From Sinorhizobium meliloti 4H41 (GTDB lineage: Bacteria > Pseudomonadota > Alphaproteobacteria > Rhizobiales > Rhizobiaceae): a stretch of DNA of 64,000 nt. The stretch lies in assembly GCF_000375585.1 (NCBI RefSeq), contig NZ_AQWP01000017.1, positions 34,272 through 98,271 on the forward strand. The letters are read 5' to 3'. The position numbers and the translations under genes were made by a program. Shown here piece after piece: positions 46,706 through 55,581 of this stretch (position 1 is the first letter of the stretch; each line of letters starts with the position of its first letter). The notes beneath the pieces are model-generated. The model was given only the letters and a program-made list of their open reading frames with translations. It did no database searches and was not told the DNA's origin.

Positions 46706-47823
46706 GCGACATCCGTTCGCTCGCAGCCGAGGATATCCCGGCTGTCGCGCGGCTTTTCCAGAAGGTCTTCCGCAACAGCGCGGAGGAGCCGCCGCCTGCG
46801 TTCATCGAATATCTTCGGCAACTCTATATCGATGCCCCGGGCAACGACCCGGAAATACGCCCGCTCGTGTATAGCAACGATGACGGCCGGATTTCCGGCT
46901 TCGTCGGAGCGAACACTCTGGCCATGACATATCGCGGCAGGGCATTGCGCGCCGCCATCTGCGGCTCGCTGATGGTCGAAGGGCGCGAAAGCGATCCGAT
47001 GGCCGGCGCGCGGCTGCTGAAAGCGTTCCTTGCAGGACCGCAGGACCTTTCTTTCAGCGAAACGGCGAGCGAAGTTTCGACGCAGATGTGGACGAAGCTG
47101 CGGGGCGTCGTGCTGCCGCAATACAGCCTCGACTGGATACGCGTCATCCGGCCTGCATCCTTCGGCCTCGATCTCGTCGCGAGCCGGTTCGGACCCGCCC
47201 GCGCACTCCGGCCGCTGGCTCATGCATTCGACCGCCGCCATCGCGGCAAGTTGCGACGCGGCGAGCTGCGCTGGTCGGGCGTGCCCGAGGCCGCCACCCC
47301 CCAGGGACCGTTGCAGGTCGCCGACATCGACCGGCATGGCTTTGCCGAGCTCTTCGCACCATTGACCAGGCAGTTTGCCGTGCAGCCGGCCTGGACCGAG
47401 GGTCAGCTAGACCATATCCTCGAAGACGCGGAGAAGAAGCCGGAATTTGGCGAGCCGGTGCTTGCGGCCGTCAGGACGCGAAGTGGTGCGCCCGTCGGAG
47501 CGTTTTTCTACCACCTGCAGCCCGGCGGAACTGCCAGGGTTCTCCAGGTACTCGCCCAGCCGGGACAGGCCGGGCCGATCCTCGACTGCCTGATAGAGCA
47601 CGCGGCCGCGCGCGGCGCCGCTGCTGTTCGCGGTCGAACCCAGCCGGCGCTGCTTGAGGCCATGATGGGCCGCCGTATCGGCTTCGTCCATGCCGCCTCG
47701 ACCGTCGTCCACTCCCGCGAGGAGGAACTCGTCGACGCTTTCCGTCACGCACGAGGGTTCATCAACGGGCTGGCGGGGGAACACTGGAGCCGGCTGATCG
47801 GCGGCACGTTCAACCGGATCTAA
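46702..47823 (+). CDS. GNAT-like acyltransferase family protein, paralogue 2
   Basis: A 373-residue protein with the same ends as the paralogue at 43302-44447: IRSLAAEDIPAVARLFQKVF at the start and INGLAGEHWSRLIGGTF at the end. The middle (SLMVEGRESDPMAGARLLKA and VLAAVRTRSGAPVGAFFYHL) fits a two-domain GNAT-like fold. Its start overlaps the HemK-like gene (ATGA). Each of the two paralogues is thus coupled to a different gene of opposite strand. Function unknown; acyl transfer to a sugar or protein is the default guess. Confidence 0.7.
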   Translation: MSDIRSLAAEDIPAVARLFQKVFRNSAEEPPPAFIEYLRQLYIDAPGNDPEIRPLVYSNDDGRISGFVGANTLAMTYRGRALRAAICGSLMVEGRESDPMAGARLLKAFLAGPQDLSFSETASEVSTQMWTKLRGVVLPQYSLDWIRVIRPASFGLDLVASRFGPARALRPLAHAFDRRHRGKLRRGELRWSGVPEAATPQGPLQVADIDRHGFAELFAPLTRQFAVQPAWTEGQLDHILEDAEKKPEFGEPVLAAVRTRSGAPVGAFFYHLQPGGTARVLQVLAQPGQAGPILDCLIEHAAARGAAAVRGRTQPALLEAMMGRRIGFVHAASTVVHSREEELVDAFRHARGFINGLAGEHWSRLIGGTFNRI

Positions 47824-47959
47824 AGCACTTCCAGGAAGGCGCAGCGGTCTTGCGTCCGGGGGTGCGCCGTTCGAAGTGCTCTAAATCACCATGATTTCAG
47901 GCCGGGTCGACCTAAAATCATCAAACAATCGCGGCGGGTATCCGGAATCTCAACAGGCC

Positions 47960-48691
47960 TCAGACTTGAAGCTGCTCGGCGAGCGGCTTTTGATAGACGA
48001 CGATCCTGGCGTGATAGGGTACACGCTTGTAAAGATCGATGACGTCCTGGTTCACCAGCCGAACGCACCCTGACGAAACTGCCTTGCCGATCGATTTCCA
48101 TTCCGGCGTGCCGTGCAGACGGTACAGCGTGTCCTGCCCGTTCTGGAAGATGTAGAGCGCGCGGGCACCCAAGGGATTGTCTATGCCGGGGGCCATGCCG
48201 CCATTTGCGACGGAGTATTTTTCGAGTTCCGGCCGGCGGGCGATCATATCGGCCGGAGGCTTCCACCGGGGCCAGGGCTGGCGCCAGTGTATGATCCCTT
48301 CGCCCTGCCAGGCGAAGCCCTCGCGCCCAATTCCGACGCCGTAGCGCATCGCCGTTCCGCCAGGCTCGATGAGGTAGAGGAACCGCCCGGGCGTGTCTAC
48401 GACGACCGTCCCCGCCGGTTCGCCGGTGGGGTCCGGCACCCGCTGGCGAAAATATTTCGGATCCATCTCCCTATAGGGAACTGCCGGAATGAAATGTCCG
48501 CCATCTTCGACGGCAGCATATCTGGCTTCCAGTTCTGCATCGCTCGCCACCCCGATCGGGCGGCTCACCAGACGCGGCACGGGAGCGCGCTGGGCTTGCG
48601 GCGCAGAGGTCGAGCACCCCGCGACGGCTGCTGTTGCGGAGATCGCTCCCAGAAGAATCGTGCGTCGTCGTAATTGAATTTTGCTAAACAT
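47960..48691 (-). CDS. L,D-transpeptidase, lipoprotein
   Basis: A 243-residue YkuD-domain protein. A lipoprotein signal (LLGAISATAAVAGCSTSAP) precedes the catalytic domain, where VVVDTPGRFLYLIEPGGTAM opens the beta-sheet, YRLHGTPEWKSIG contains the conserved His, and SSGCVRLVNQDVIDLY holds the active-site Cys. It makes 3-3 cross-links in peptidoglycan or attaches proteins to it in the periplasm. The start at 48691 is chosen because it gives a proper lipoprotein signal. It is not linked by operon to its neighbours. Confidence 0.92.
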   Translation of the reverse strand: MFSKIQLRRRTILLGAISATAAVAGCSTSAPQAQRAPVPRLVSRPIGVASDAELEARYAAVEDGGHFIPAVPYREMDPKYFRQRVPDPTGEPAGTVVVDTPGRFLYLIEPGGTAMRYGVGIGREGFAWQGEGIIHWRQPWPRWKPPADMIARRPELEKYSVANGGMAPGIDNPLGARALYIFQNGQDTLYRLHGTPEWKSIGKAVSSGCVRLVNQDVIDLYKRVPYHARIVVYQKPLAEQLQV

Positions 48692-48868
48692 CTCAAGCAG
48701 GTACGAAGAGAGAAAAGGGGTCGGGTGTAGACGTGTAGCCGACTCGCCTGGATTGCCAAACTCACGGCCAATCACATGTGCGATATCTGCAGCATCGCGC
48801 GGAGGGTCGTCGGAGATTTAGAAGTGACGAAGTCGGCAGCCCGCCGACCCGGCCTGAAAGCATCGTGC

Positions 48869-49696
48869 CTAGGAATGCAGCTGCCGCGATCCCGCAGATC
48901 TGCGTATGGCGGCCGGCAGCGGCGCCGGCTGGCCGCAATAGACGGGGTAAAGCGTCGGCTCGGACAGAAGGAAGCCCTGCACATGCGTTGCGCCGGCCTT
49001 TTTGACGGCTTCGAGCTGTCCGTAGGTCTCGATGCCGTCGACGACCACCGTCGGCGCAACGCAGGAAGCGAGCCCCACCAAATGATGCAGGAACCCCTTG
49101 CTCCCGCCCTGGCCCTGGCCCCCGCTCTGGCCGCGGCCGATGAAGAATGCGTCCAGTTTCACGATGTCGACGGGGACGGACAACAGCGATTCCGGCGTCG
49201 AGTGACCCGTTCCGAAACTGTCCAGAGCGATTCTGTAGCCCAGTTCGCGCGCGCCTTCGATGAACTCCGCGGCCATCGGCAGGGTGGCCAGCGGCAGGCA
49301 CTCCGTTATTTCGAGAACCAGGCGCGAGGCCATTTCCCGATTTCGCGAGAGCAGATCGTAGAGTTCCGACCAAGTGTTCTCGTCGAGAATGTTCCCGGCC
49401 GAGATATCGCAACCCAACACGCCTGACGGATTGCAGTCGAGCCACTCGAATGCGAGACCGAGCATGTATCGATCGAATGACGCAACGCGTCCCGACGCTT
49501 CGAGAAACGCAGTGAATTCCTCGCTCGTCCTGACCGCTCCGTCACGTTCTACGAGTCTGCCGAGGCATTCCGAATAGAGCACCTCGCCCGTATCGTCGAC
49601 CGCATTGACCTGCTGCAGCGAGAAGCCTATCCGCCCCTCCCGCATCGCTTGGGTCACGGCGCCGACGACACGGTCGAATCTTCTCAGATGTTCCAT
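48869..49696 (-). CDS. Degenerate EAL-domain protein
   Basis: A 275-residue EAL-type protein with altered catalytic motifs. The EAL motif reads ECL, the metal-binding asparagine region reads GCDISAGN, LEITE is kept, the DDFGTG loop reads DSFGTG, and the final glutamate motif reads VDGIET. Loss of the first aspartate in the loop and the other substitutions suggest weak or no phosphodiesterase activity; such proteins often bind c-di-GMP or a protein partner. No GGDEF domain or sensor precedes it, so it is a stand-alone module. It may link to the two-component system downstream. Confidence 0.82.
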   Translation of the reverse strand: MEHLRRFDRVVGAVTQAMREGRIGFSLQQVNAVDDTGEVLYSECLGRLVERDGAVRTSEEFTAFLEASGRVASFDRYMLGLAFEWLDCNPSGVLGCDISAGNILDENTWSELYDLLSRNREMASRLVLEITECLPLATLPMAAEFIEGARELGYRIALDSFGTGHSTPESLLSVPVDIVKLDAFFIGRGQSGGQGQGGSKGFLHHLVGLASCVAPTVVVDGIETYGQLEAVKKAGATHVQGFLLSEPTLYPVYCGQPAPLPAAIRRSAGSRQLHS

Positions 49697-49717
49697 CCGG
49701 CGACGCGCCTCGCTCGG

Positions 49718-50476
49718 TCAGTTTTCGATCACGACGTCCTCATCGGGCGTCGTGTCGAGAAGGTGCTCACGAATATCGTCTATCTTCCCGACGGACGATC
49801 CGACGCCAAGCGTTTCCTTGACGTCCTCAAGTGTCGCATCCGTCACTTCGCCGCCATTCGTGAAGCTCGCAATCGCCTCGCGCAGCGCTTCATCGCTGAG
49901 AGCCGGATCGGTCGGAATGACGTCCGAGCCGAACTCCGCCTCGAACTCGGCATAGGCGATCGCATAGGCGGAGATTGCCGCCATCCGCGGATCGTTCGAG
50001 TTCAGGTAGGCGTGATAGTTCCGCCCGAGCGAGCTCAGCTTTGCCGTTTCGGCCCGCGGAGTCTTGGGCTTCGGCGTCGGGACAGCCTTTTCCGTGGCCC
50101 TGGCCTTGACGACCTTGCCGGACTTCCCGGACTTGCCGGTCGCCGCTTTTCCGGACTTCCTGCCATGTTTGAACAGGTCCTGGAGGAAGCGCGGCGTGCC
50201 CACGCGCTCGCCGCCCGATCTGCCCGAATCGGATCGGGCTTTCGCGTGGCTTCCGCTATTGCCGTGGCTTCCGCTCTTGCCGTGGCCGCCGCCATTGCCG
50301 TGGCCGCCGCCATTGCCGCCACCATTGCCGTTGCCGCCGCCACCATTGCCGCCACCGTTGCCATTGCCGCCCTTGGCGAATGCGATGTCCGACATGCCGG
50401 GTGCAAGGCCCGCCAGGGGAGCGCCTGCGAGCGCCAGCGCGATAAGACCTCGTCCGACGAATTTGGAAATAGGCAT
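49718..50476 (-). CDS. Exported glycine-rich protein 1
   Basis: A 252-residue protein with a signal peptide ending near AFAKGG. The mature part begins with about 35 residues of GNGGGNGGGHG-type repeats and SGSHGNSGSHAKAR, followed by a basic linker and a conserved helical C-terminal domain (AISAYAIAYAEFEAEFGSD and DATLEDVKETLGVG). AGGAGG before the ATG at 50476 is strong. It is divergent from the histidine kinase gene across a GGAC-N4-GTCC palindrome and resembles the second glycine-rich protein in its A-F/L-A-K-G-G start. Probably a surface or adhesive protein. Confidence 0.8.
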   Translation of the reverse strand: MPISKFVGRGLIALALAGAPLAGLAPGMSDIAFAKGGNGNGGGNGGGGNGNGGGNGGGHGNGGGHGKSGSHGNSGSHAKARSDSGRSGGERVGTPRFLQDLFKHGRKSGKAATGKSGKSGKVVKARATEKAVPTPKPKTPRAETAKLSSLGRNYHAYLNSNDPRMAAISAYAIAYAEFEAEFGSDVIPTDPALSDEALREAIASFTNGGEVTDATLEDVKETLGVGSSVGKIDDIREHLLDTTPDEDVVIEN

Positions 50477-50599
50477 GAGGGCCTCCTATCGAAAGTCGCG
50501 GCCGTTGTTGCTGCGGCCGATTTTGTGCTGCAATTGATTAAGCGATAGCGTGCAACTGGTGCGGGTTCCACCGCCGCCGGACCAATGCGCCGGTTGATT

Positions 50600-50611
50600 G
50601 GACTTAGGTCC
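50600..50611. promoter_or_regulatory. Candidate response-regulator operator (GGAC-N4-GTCC)
   Basis: GGACTTAGGTCC is a 12-bp inverted repeat between the divergent glycine-rich gene and the histidine kinase gene. Two more copies of the same consensus lie at 53491 and 53513 near the second glycine-rich gene. This size fits a LuxR/NarL-type binding site. Confidence 0.5.
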
Positions 50612-50691
50612 GTGGGCCCGGTCGTCAAAAGTCCCAAGATGCGCTATGACCAAGGGGTAAGGGATGGCGCGCGTTGACCGGCCGGCCGGAA

Positions 50692-52164
50692 ATGCTAATT
50701 TGGCGGTTGCAAAGAACGCAGCAGTGCCGGCGACGAATTGAGCGGGCCATCGTGAGATCTCTCGTGCACGTCGACGACCTCATCAGACGGTGGAACTCTC
50801 AGCCGCTGGCGAAGCAGTTCCTCATTATCGGTGGCTCGGTAGCCGCTGCGGCGATGCTCGTCGTCGGCGCCTTCGTGACGAGCCTTATAGAGGACGCAGT
50901 GACGCGCAACTCCGCGGCCACCACGGCGCTCTATGTCGACAGCGTGATTGCGCCGCTCCTGCCTGACATGCAAACGACGCAGGTGCTCGACGATTCGGTG
51001 GCACGGGCGCTTGACGAAACGCTTGGGCAGGGCGCTTTGGGTGATCGGCTTGCGTCATTTCGCCTCTGGCGCGCCGACGGCACCGTACTCTATTCGAGCG
51101 ACAAGGCCATGGTCGGTCAGAAGTATGAGCTGGGTCCGGAGCTGACGGCAGCATTCGACGGCGGCATGGTCGCTCGTTTCATGCCTCTCGACGAGGCCGA
51201 CGGCGAGACGGAGCGCCTTTCGAGCAGTCCTCTCCTGGAGATCTACAATCCCCTTCTCCAACCCTGGTCCGGCGAGGTGGTCGCCGTCTCGGAGTTCCAC
51301 GAGATTGCCGACGAATTCGAGCAGAGCCTCAATCGGGCGAGGCTTCACACGTGGCTCGCCGTTGCCGGCTTCACGCTCGCCTTCTTCATCGCCCTTTCGG
51401 CCATCGTCCTGCGCGGCAGCAGAACGATAGAGAAGCAGCGCCATGCGCTTGCGCAGCGCGTCGACGAGCTTTCGGCGCTGCTTGCGCAGAACGAGACACT
51501 GCGCGGGCGCCTGCGCCAGGCCTCCCAGCGAGCGACCGCGCTGAACGAGACCCTGTTGCGGCGGATCGGCGCCGATCTGCATGACGGGCCGGCGCAACTC
51601 GTGGCCTATGCTTCGCTGCGACTGGACAGCAACAAGCTTGTCAGCCCCAAGACGCCCGCCGAACTGCGCGAGCGTGAGATCGCCGCCATCAAGGGCAGCC
51701 TCGACGAGGCGATGAACGAGATCAGAACGCTGTGCAGCGGGCTGGTCCTGCCGCAGATAGAGACCGCCGGCCTGAGGAAAATTCTGGAGCGCTGCGTCCA
51801 CGCCCATGAACAACGAACGGGAACCACCGTGGAGTTGTCGATGACCGACCCGCCCGAGCGCCTTTCGGCATCGGCGAAGATCTGCATATACCGTTTCGTG
51901 CAGGAAGCGCTTAACAATGCCTACCGTCACGGCGGCGGCATCGCGCAGCGCGTGACGCAGAGCACGAAGGGTGACAAGGTTACCGTCGAGGTTGCAGACG
52001 GCGGGCCGGGCTTCGATCCCAAAGACGTACGGCCGACGAGCCTCGGCCTCGCGGGCCTTGAAGGCCGGGTCGAGAGCCTCGGCGGAACATTCGAGATCAA
52101 CCCCAACGCGCCCGGCACGATTGTCCGGATGTCGATCGGTTTTGAGGAAACGGAGCAGGCATGA
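50692..52164 (+). CDS. NarL-type sensor histidine kinase
   Basis: About 490 residues. Two membrane segments (residues 44-66 and 219-241) bracket a periplasmic sensor domain of about 150 residues, followed by a HAMP-like linker, the HisKA_3 dimerisation helix with IGADLHDGPAQLVA (phospho-acceptor His near 297), and the ATPase motifs FVQEALNNAYRHGG and GGPGFDPKDV. Start assignment is uncertain: ATG at 50692 is used, and GTG at 50752 is an alternative. It overlaps the response regulator gene by four bases. Signal unknown. Confidence 0.9.
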   Translation: MLIWRLQRTQQCRRRIERAIVRSLVHVDDLIRRWNSQPLAKQFLIIGGSVAAAAMLVVGAFVTSLIEDAVTRNSAATTALYVDSVIAPLLPDMQTTQVLDDSVARALDETLGQGALGDRLASFRLWRADGTVLYSSDKAMVGQKYELGPELTAAFDGGMVARFMPLDEADGETERLSSSPLLEIYNPLLQPWSGEVVAVSEFHEIADEFEQSLNRARLHTWLAVAGFTLAFFIALSAIVLRGSRTIEKQRHALAQRVDELSALLAQNETLRGRLRQASQRATALNETLLRRIGADLHDGPAQLVAYASLRLDSNKLVSPKTPAELREREIAAIKGSLDEAMNEIRTLCSGLVLPQIETAGLRKILERCVHAHEQRTGTTVELSMTDPPERLSASAKICIYRFVQEALNNAYRHGGGIAQRVTQSTKGDKVTVEVADGGPGFDPKDVRPTSLGLAGLEGRVESLGGTFEINPNAPGTIVRMSIGFEETEQA

Positions 52165-52820
52165 TGACGGGAATTCGAGTAGCCGTGGTCGATGACCACC
52201 CCTTGTTCAGGGAGGGTGTGACACGGAGCCTGTCGGAGATCGACGGGTTCGAGGTCGTCGCCGAAGGCGGGTCGCGGGACGAGGCGATCGCGATTGCGCA
52301 AAATTTCAACCCTGATGTGATGCTGCTCGACATCTCCATGCCGGGCGGCGGGCTGAACGCCATTCCGGCGATCCTGAGCGTCGCGCCCTCACAAAAGATC
52401 GTCATGCTGACCGTTTCCGAGGCGAATGACGACGTCGCTGCAGCTCTCAAGGAAGGCGCGAAAGGTTACCTTCTCAAGGGGATCGGTGCGAGGGCGCTGG
52501 CGGACGTCATTCGCACTGTCGCCTCAGGCGAGAGCTATGTCGCCCCCACCCTTTCCGCCAAGCTGCTGACGGGCCAGCTGGCCAGTCCCGCACCGGCCAA
52601 ATCCAACCTCGTTGCCGAGCTGACGCGGCGCGAACAGGAGGTCCTGCACCTCGTCGCCTCGGGAATGAGCAATAAGCAGATTGCCCGAAAGCTCGATCTG
52701 CACGAGAAAACGGTGAAACATCACATGACGCAGATCATGGCGAAGCTCGACGTCGCCAACCGGACGGAGGCCGCCATGGTACTGCGCGACGCGCTCGACT
52801 GGCGTCCGGTCAGTCAATGA
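52161..52820 (+). CDS. NarL/LuxR-family response regulator
   Basis: A 219-residue regulator. The receiver domain has VVDDHPLFREG, the phospho-Asp in VMLLDISMPGG and the switch lysine in GYLLKGIG. The C-terminal helix-turn-helix reads LTRREQEVLHLVASGMSNKQ followed by IARKLDLHEKTVKHHM. It is translationally coupled to the kinase gene (ATGA). The three GGAC-N4-GTCC palindromes near the two flanking glycine-rich genes are its most likely binding sites. The 3' end overlaps the convergent glycine-rich gene by 11 bases. Confidence 0.93.
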   Translation: MMTGIRVAVVDDHPLFREGVTRSLSEIDGFEVVAEGGSRDEAIAIAQNFNPDVMLLDISMPGGGLNAIPAILSVAPSQKIVMLTVSEANDDVAAALKEGAKGYLLKGIGARALADVIRTVASGESYVAPTLSAKLLTGQLASPAPAKSNLVAELTRREQEVLHLVASGMSNKQIARKLDLHEKTVKHHMTQIMAKLDVANRTEAAMVLRDALDWRPVSQ

Positions 52821-53271
52821 AGGACAGAAGCCGTTTCCGGTCGGCCGACGTTGCACGCCGGTTGACAATCGTGCGCCCGCGCGAATCCTTCATGATATAA
52901 CGGGCGCCTTCGATCACCTCGCTGATGCCGTCCCCGTGACGTACGCGCAGGATGGAGCCGCCCCCTTCTACGGACGTCGTTGCTCTTCCGCTTGCCCGGC
53001 CGGAATTCGAATTGCCGCCGCCTTTACCGTTTCCGCCGCCGCCCCCGTTTCCGCCGCCGTTTCCGCCGCCTCGTCCGCTGCCATTGCCACCGCCTCGTCC
53101 GCCGCCGCCACCGCCGCGCCCGCCGCCGCTACCACCTCCCTTGGCGAGAGCGGATTGCGGTTCCAGTTCGATGCCTGAGCCCGACAGCGCGATTTTGTAA
53201 GGCGATACGGCGATGGGAAGGCCGACCGAAACCCAGCACAGTGCTGCAAGAAAGTTTCGACGCGTGACCAT
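52810..53271 (-). CDS. Exported glycine-rich protein 2
   Basis: A 153-residue protein with an apparent Tat-like signal (TRRNFLAALCWVSVGLPIA) ending before ALAKGGGSGG, a glycine/arginine-rich repeat segment (GGGRGGGNGSGRG and GGGNGGGNGG) and a conserved C-terminal domain (GDGISEVIEGARYIMKDSRG). It shares the A-L/F-A-K-G-G processing site with glycine-rich protein 1. AGGAG is close to the ATG at 53271. It is convergent with the response regulator gene and has two GGAC-N4-GTCC sites about 220-250 bases upstream of its start. Confidence 0.75.
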   Translation of the reverse strand: MVTRRNFLAALCWVSVGLPIAVSPYKIALSGSGIELEPQSALAKGGGSGGGRGGGGGGRGGGNGSGRGGGNGGGNGGGGGNGKGGGNSNSGRASGRATTSVEGGGSILRVRHGDGISEVIEGARYIMKDSRGRTIVNRRATSADRKRLLSFID

Positions 53272-53274
53272 CAC

Positions 53275-53663
53275 GCTCCTCCTGAAGAGTTTTTACCGGG
53301 ATGCGCCTGATCGCGGTCTCGCGAATGCCTTGACGCTATCACCGATCGTCGGCGTCGCCGCCGACCCGACAACAGTCCACCGGGAAAGCCCGACATTCGC
53401 TTTCGCCGGCTGTTGCGCCATCTTTGGTCACGGTCTGACCGGTGCGTCAACTGCAATCGGGGTGTCTCAGACGTTTCGCTTTCGCCGGCCGGACGATCGT
53501 CCGATATGATTCGGACCAAAGTCCGACGACGGGGCGCGGTGGCCAGGCGAAAGCCGTACTGCAGCCTCCCGAACGAGAGGCTGCAGGAAGGGATATCCAT
53601 GCGGTTTCCATCGCGCAACCTGGCCGGGCCATGGTGGCGCTGCGGCCGGCCGACGCGGCCGGA
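53275..53663. other. Gap between glycine-rich gene 2 and minE
   Basis: No gene is supported in these 389 bases. The right part is the 3' end region of minE. The notable content is a pair of operator-like palindromes at 53491-53524. Confidence 0.6.
53491..53524. promoter_or_regulatory. Two tandem GGAC-N4-GTCC operators
   Basis: GGACGATCGTCC (53491-53502) and GGACCAAAGTCC (53513-53524) have identical half-sites, and their centres are 22 bp apart, two helical turns. Tandem spacing of this kind suits cooperative dimer binding. The copy at 50600 has the same arms. Confidence 0.55.
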
Positions 53664-53927
53664 TCAGGCCGCCCGCACGCCCGCTTTCATCGGGATTTCG
53701 ATGTCGACTTCGAGCGTGGTGACGTGCTCGCCGCGTTCCATCGTGACGTTAACCTTGTCGCGGTCGACCTGGACATGCTTGGCGATGACCGCGAGAATTT
53801 CTTCCCGGAGCACCGCAACGAGGTCCGACTGGCCGACCGACGCCCGCTCATGCGCCAGCAGCACCTGCAGGCGCTCGCGCGCCGTCGGCGCCGAGGTCTG
53901 CTTGCTGAAGAAACGGAAAATGCTCAT
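53664..53927 (-). CDS. minE: Cell division topological specificity factor MinE
   Basis: An 87-residue protein with the MinE pattern: [20 protein letters not shown] (membrane and MinD-contact region), [20 protein letters not shown], and [20 protein letters not shown] in the topological domain. MinE drives MinD oscillation so that MinC blocks division only near the poles. It is last in minC-minD-minE and overlaps minD by four bases. In the sinorhizobia the min system is carried on a secondary replicon, consistent with this context. Confidence 0.96.
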   Translation of the reverse strand: MSIFRFFSKQTSAPTARERLQVLLAHERASVGQSDLVAVLREEILAVIAKHVQVDRDKVNVTMERGEHVTTLEVDIEIPMKAGVRAA

Positions 53928-54739
53928 GCTGCCCTCCGTCCGAATATCTTGCCCAGGAAGCCGCGCTTCTCGCCGGGAATGGTCATCGGCACCGTTTCCC
54001 CCGCAAGGCGGCGCGCGGCATCCAGATAGGCGCGCGCCGGAGCGCTGCTGCTGTCGGCGAGCGTCACCGGGGCACCGAGGTTGGAAGCCTTGAGAACGTC
54101 CATGCTCTCCGGAACGATTCCGATGAGCGGGATGGACAGGATCTCGAGAACGTCATCGACCTTGAGCATGTCGCCGCGCTCGGCGCGGACGGCGTCGTAG
54201 CGCGTCAGCAGCAGGTGCTTCTCGACCCGCTCTCCGCGCTCTGCCCTTTCGGTCTTGGCATCGAGCAGGCCGATGATGCGATCGGAGTCGCGGACCGAGG
54301 AGACTTCCGGATTGGTGACGATGACGGCGAGGTCGGCGTGGCGCATCGCGAGCGTCGCGCCGCGCTCTATCCCGGCCGGGCTGTCGCAAATGATCCAGTC
54401 GAAATGCTTCTTGAGCTCTTCCATCACCCGCTCGACGCCCTCGGGGGTCAGGCTGTCCTTGTCGCGGGTCTGCGATGCCGGCAGCAGGAAGAGGGTGTCG
54501 AGCCGTTTGTCGCGGATCAGCGCCTGCGGCAGCTTCGCGTCGCCCTGGATCACGTTGACGAGGTCGTAGACGACCCGGCGCTCGGCGCCCATGACGAGGT
54601 CGAGATTGCGCAGCCCGACGTCAAAATCGACAACGACCGTTTTCTCGTTGCGCTGCGCCAGCGCCGCACCCAGTGCGGCGGTTGACGTCGTCTTGCCGAC
54701 GCCGCCCTTTCCAGATGTAACTACAACTACTTTCGCCAT
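53924..54739 (-). CDS. minD: Septum site-determining ATPase MinD
   Basis: A 271-residue ParA-superfamily ATPase. The deviant Walker [15 protein letters not shown] is at residues 11-24, [13 protein letters not shown] is the switch region, and the C-terminus has the amphipathic membrane-targeting helix ([14 protein letters not shown]). MinD recruits MinC to the membrane and is released by MinE. It overlaps minE by four bases and is 92 bases from minC; all motifs needed for activity are intact. Confidence 0.97.
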   Translation of the reverse strand: MAKVVVVTSGKGGVGKTTSTAALGAALAQRNEKTVVVDFDVGLRNLDLVMGAERRVVYDLVNVIQGDAKLPQALIRDKRLDTLFLLPASQTRDKDSLTPEGVERVMEELKKHFDWIICDSPAGIERGATLAMRHADLAVIVTNPEVSSVRDSDRIIGLLDAKTERAERGERVEKHLLLTRYDAVRAERGDMLKVDDVLEILSIPLIGIVPESMDVLKASNLGAPVTLADSSSAPARAYLDAARRLAGETVPMTIPGEKRGFLGKIFGRRAA

Positions 54740-54831
54740 CTTCCCGCTCCTGTTGTCAGAGCGGGAGGAAAACTGCGAGCGGTTTCCGCCCGCATCCCCG
54801 CTCTAATTCTATAAATCAGCCGGCGACCGGC

Positions 54832-55581
54832 TCAGTTCAGTCTTTCTGCCATGATCGAATCGCCTTCCAGCCACAGCTGGACCGACTGCCCCCGCAGATT
54901 GGGGGCCATGTCCTCGGCCGTCTTGTAGACGCCGTCGATTGCCAGCAGTTCCGCTTCGAGTCGGCGGCAGAAGATGCGCGCAGACGCGTTTCCGACCGAG
55001 CCTGCCAGCGCCCGCCCTCGAAGCGTCCCGTAGATATGGACCGAACCTCCTGCGACGATCTCCGCGCCGGATGCGACGGAGCCGACCACCGTCACGTCGC
55101 CTTCCGGGAAGATGACCGACTGTCCGGACCGAACCGGTTCCCGGACGATGATCGATGCCGTCGCCCGAACCGGCTGAACGTCCTCCGATGTCACCGGCGC
55201 AGCGGCCTTTCCCTTGCCGGCCTTCGGCGGATCGGCCGGATCGGCCTCGGGCACTTCGAAATCGGGAGCCGGCCGGCCGCCCTTCATGGCAGGCGGCATC
55301 CCGGGCTCGAAAAGCGAGGGACGTCCGCCTTCGATCCCCATGACCCTGACATTGCGCTGGCCGAGCTCGTCGAGCAGGCTCTTCAACTGTTTCCGGTCGA
55401 TCTCGAGATCCGCCACGTCGAGCACCACCGGGCGCCCCAGGAAGAAGCCCGCCGAACGCGAAGCGAGGTCATCGAGCCGGCCAAGCCACCAGTCGAGCGG
55501 CAGTTCCGGGGAAAGCACCAGCGCCAGGAAGGAGCGGCCCTTGATGCGGATCGAGCGAGCGTCTGTTAGCACTTTGGTCAT
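54832..55581 (-). CDS. minC: Septum site-determining protein MinC
   Basis: About 249 residues from the ATG at 55581. The N-terminal domain (IRIKGRSFLALVLSPELPLD) binds FtsZ, a proline/alanine-rich linker follows, and the C-terminal beta-helix domain has SVIFPEGDVTVVGSVASGAE and IVAGGSVHIYGTLRGRALAG, which bind MinD. MinC inhibits FtsZ assembly. An in-frame ATG at 55620 is also possible. The gene opens the minCDE cluster; the 319 bases upstream contain no gene other than its leader. Confidence 0.95.
   Translation of the reverse strand: MTKVLTDARSIRIKGRSFLALVLSPELPLDWWLGRLDDLASRSAGFFLGRPVVLDVADLEIDRKQLKSLLDELGQRNVRVMGIEGGRPSLFEPGMPPAMKGGRPAPDFEVPEADPADPPKAGKGKAAAPVTSEDVQPVRATASIIVREPVRSGQSVIFPEGDVTVVGSVASGAEIVAGGSVHIYGTLRGRALAGSVGNASARIFCRRLEAELLAIDGVYKTAEDMAPNLRGQSVQLWLEGDSIMAERLN

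Noticed and set aside
50230..50400. CRISPR-like tandem repeats
   Set aside because: The repeats are codon-level GGN/AAT repeats of the glycine-rich protein; there are no spacers or leader. No CRISPR array, tRNA or rRNA gene was recognised in the window.
53413..54093. Plus-strand frame across the glycine-rich/min gap
   Set aside because: Most of it is antisense to minE and minD, and the rest has no ribosome site or family features.
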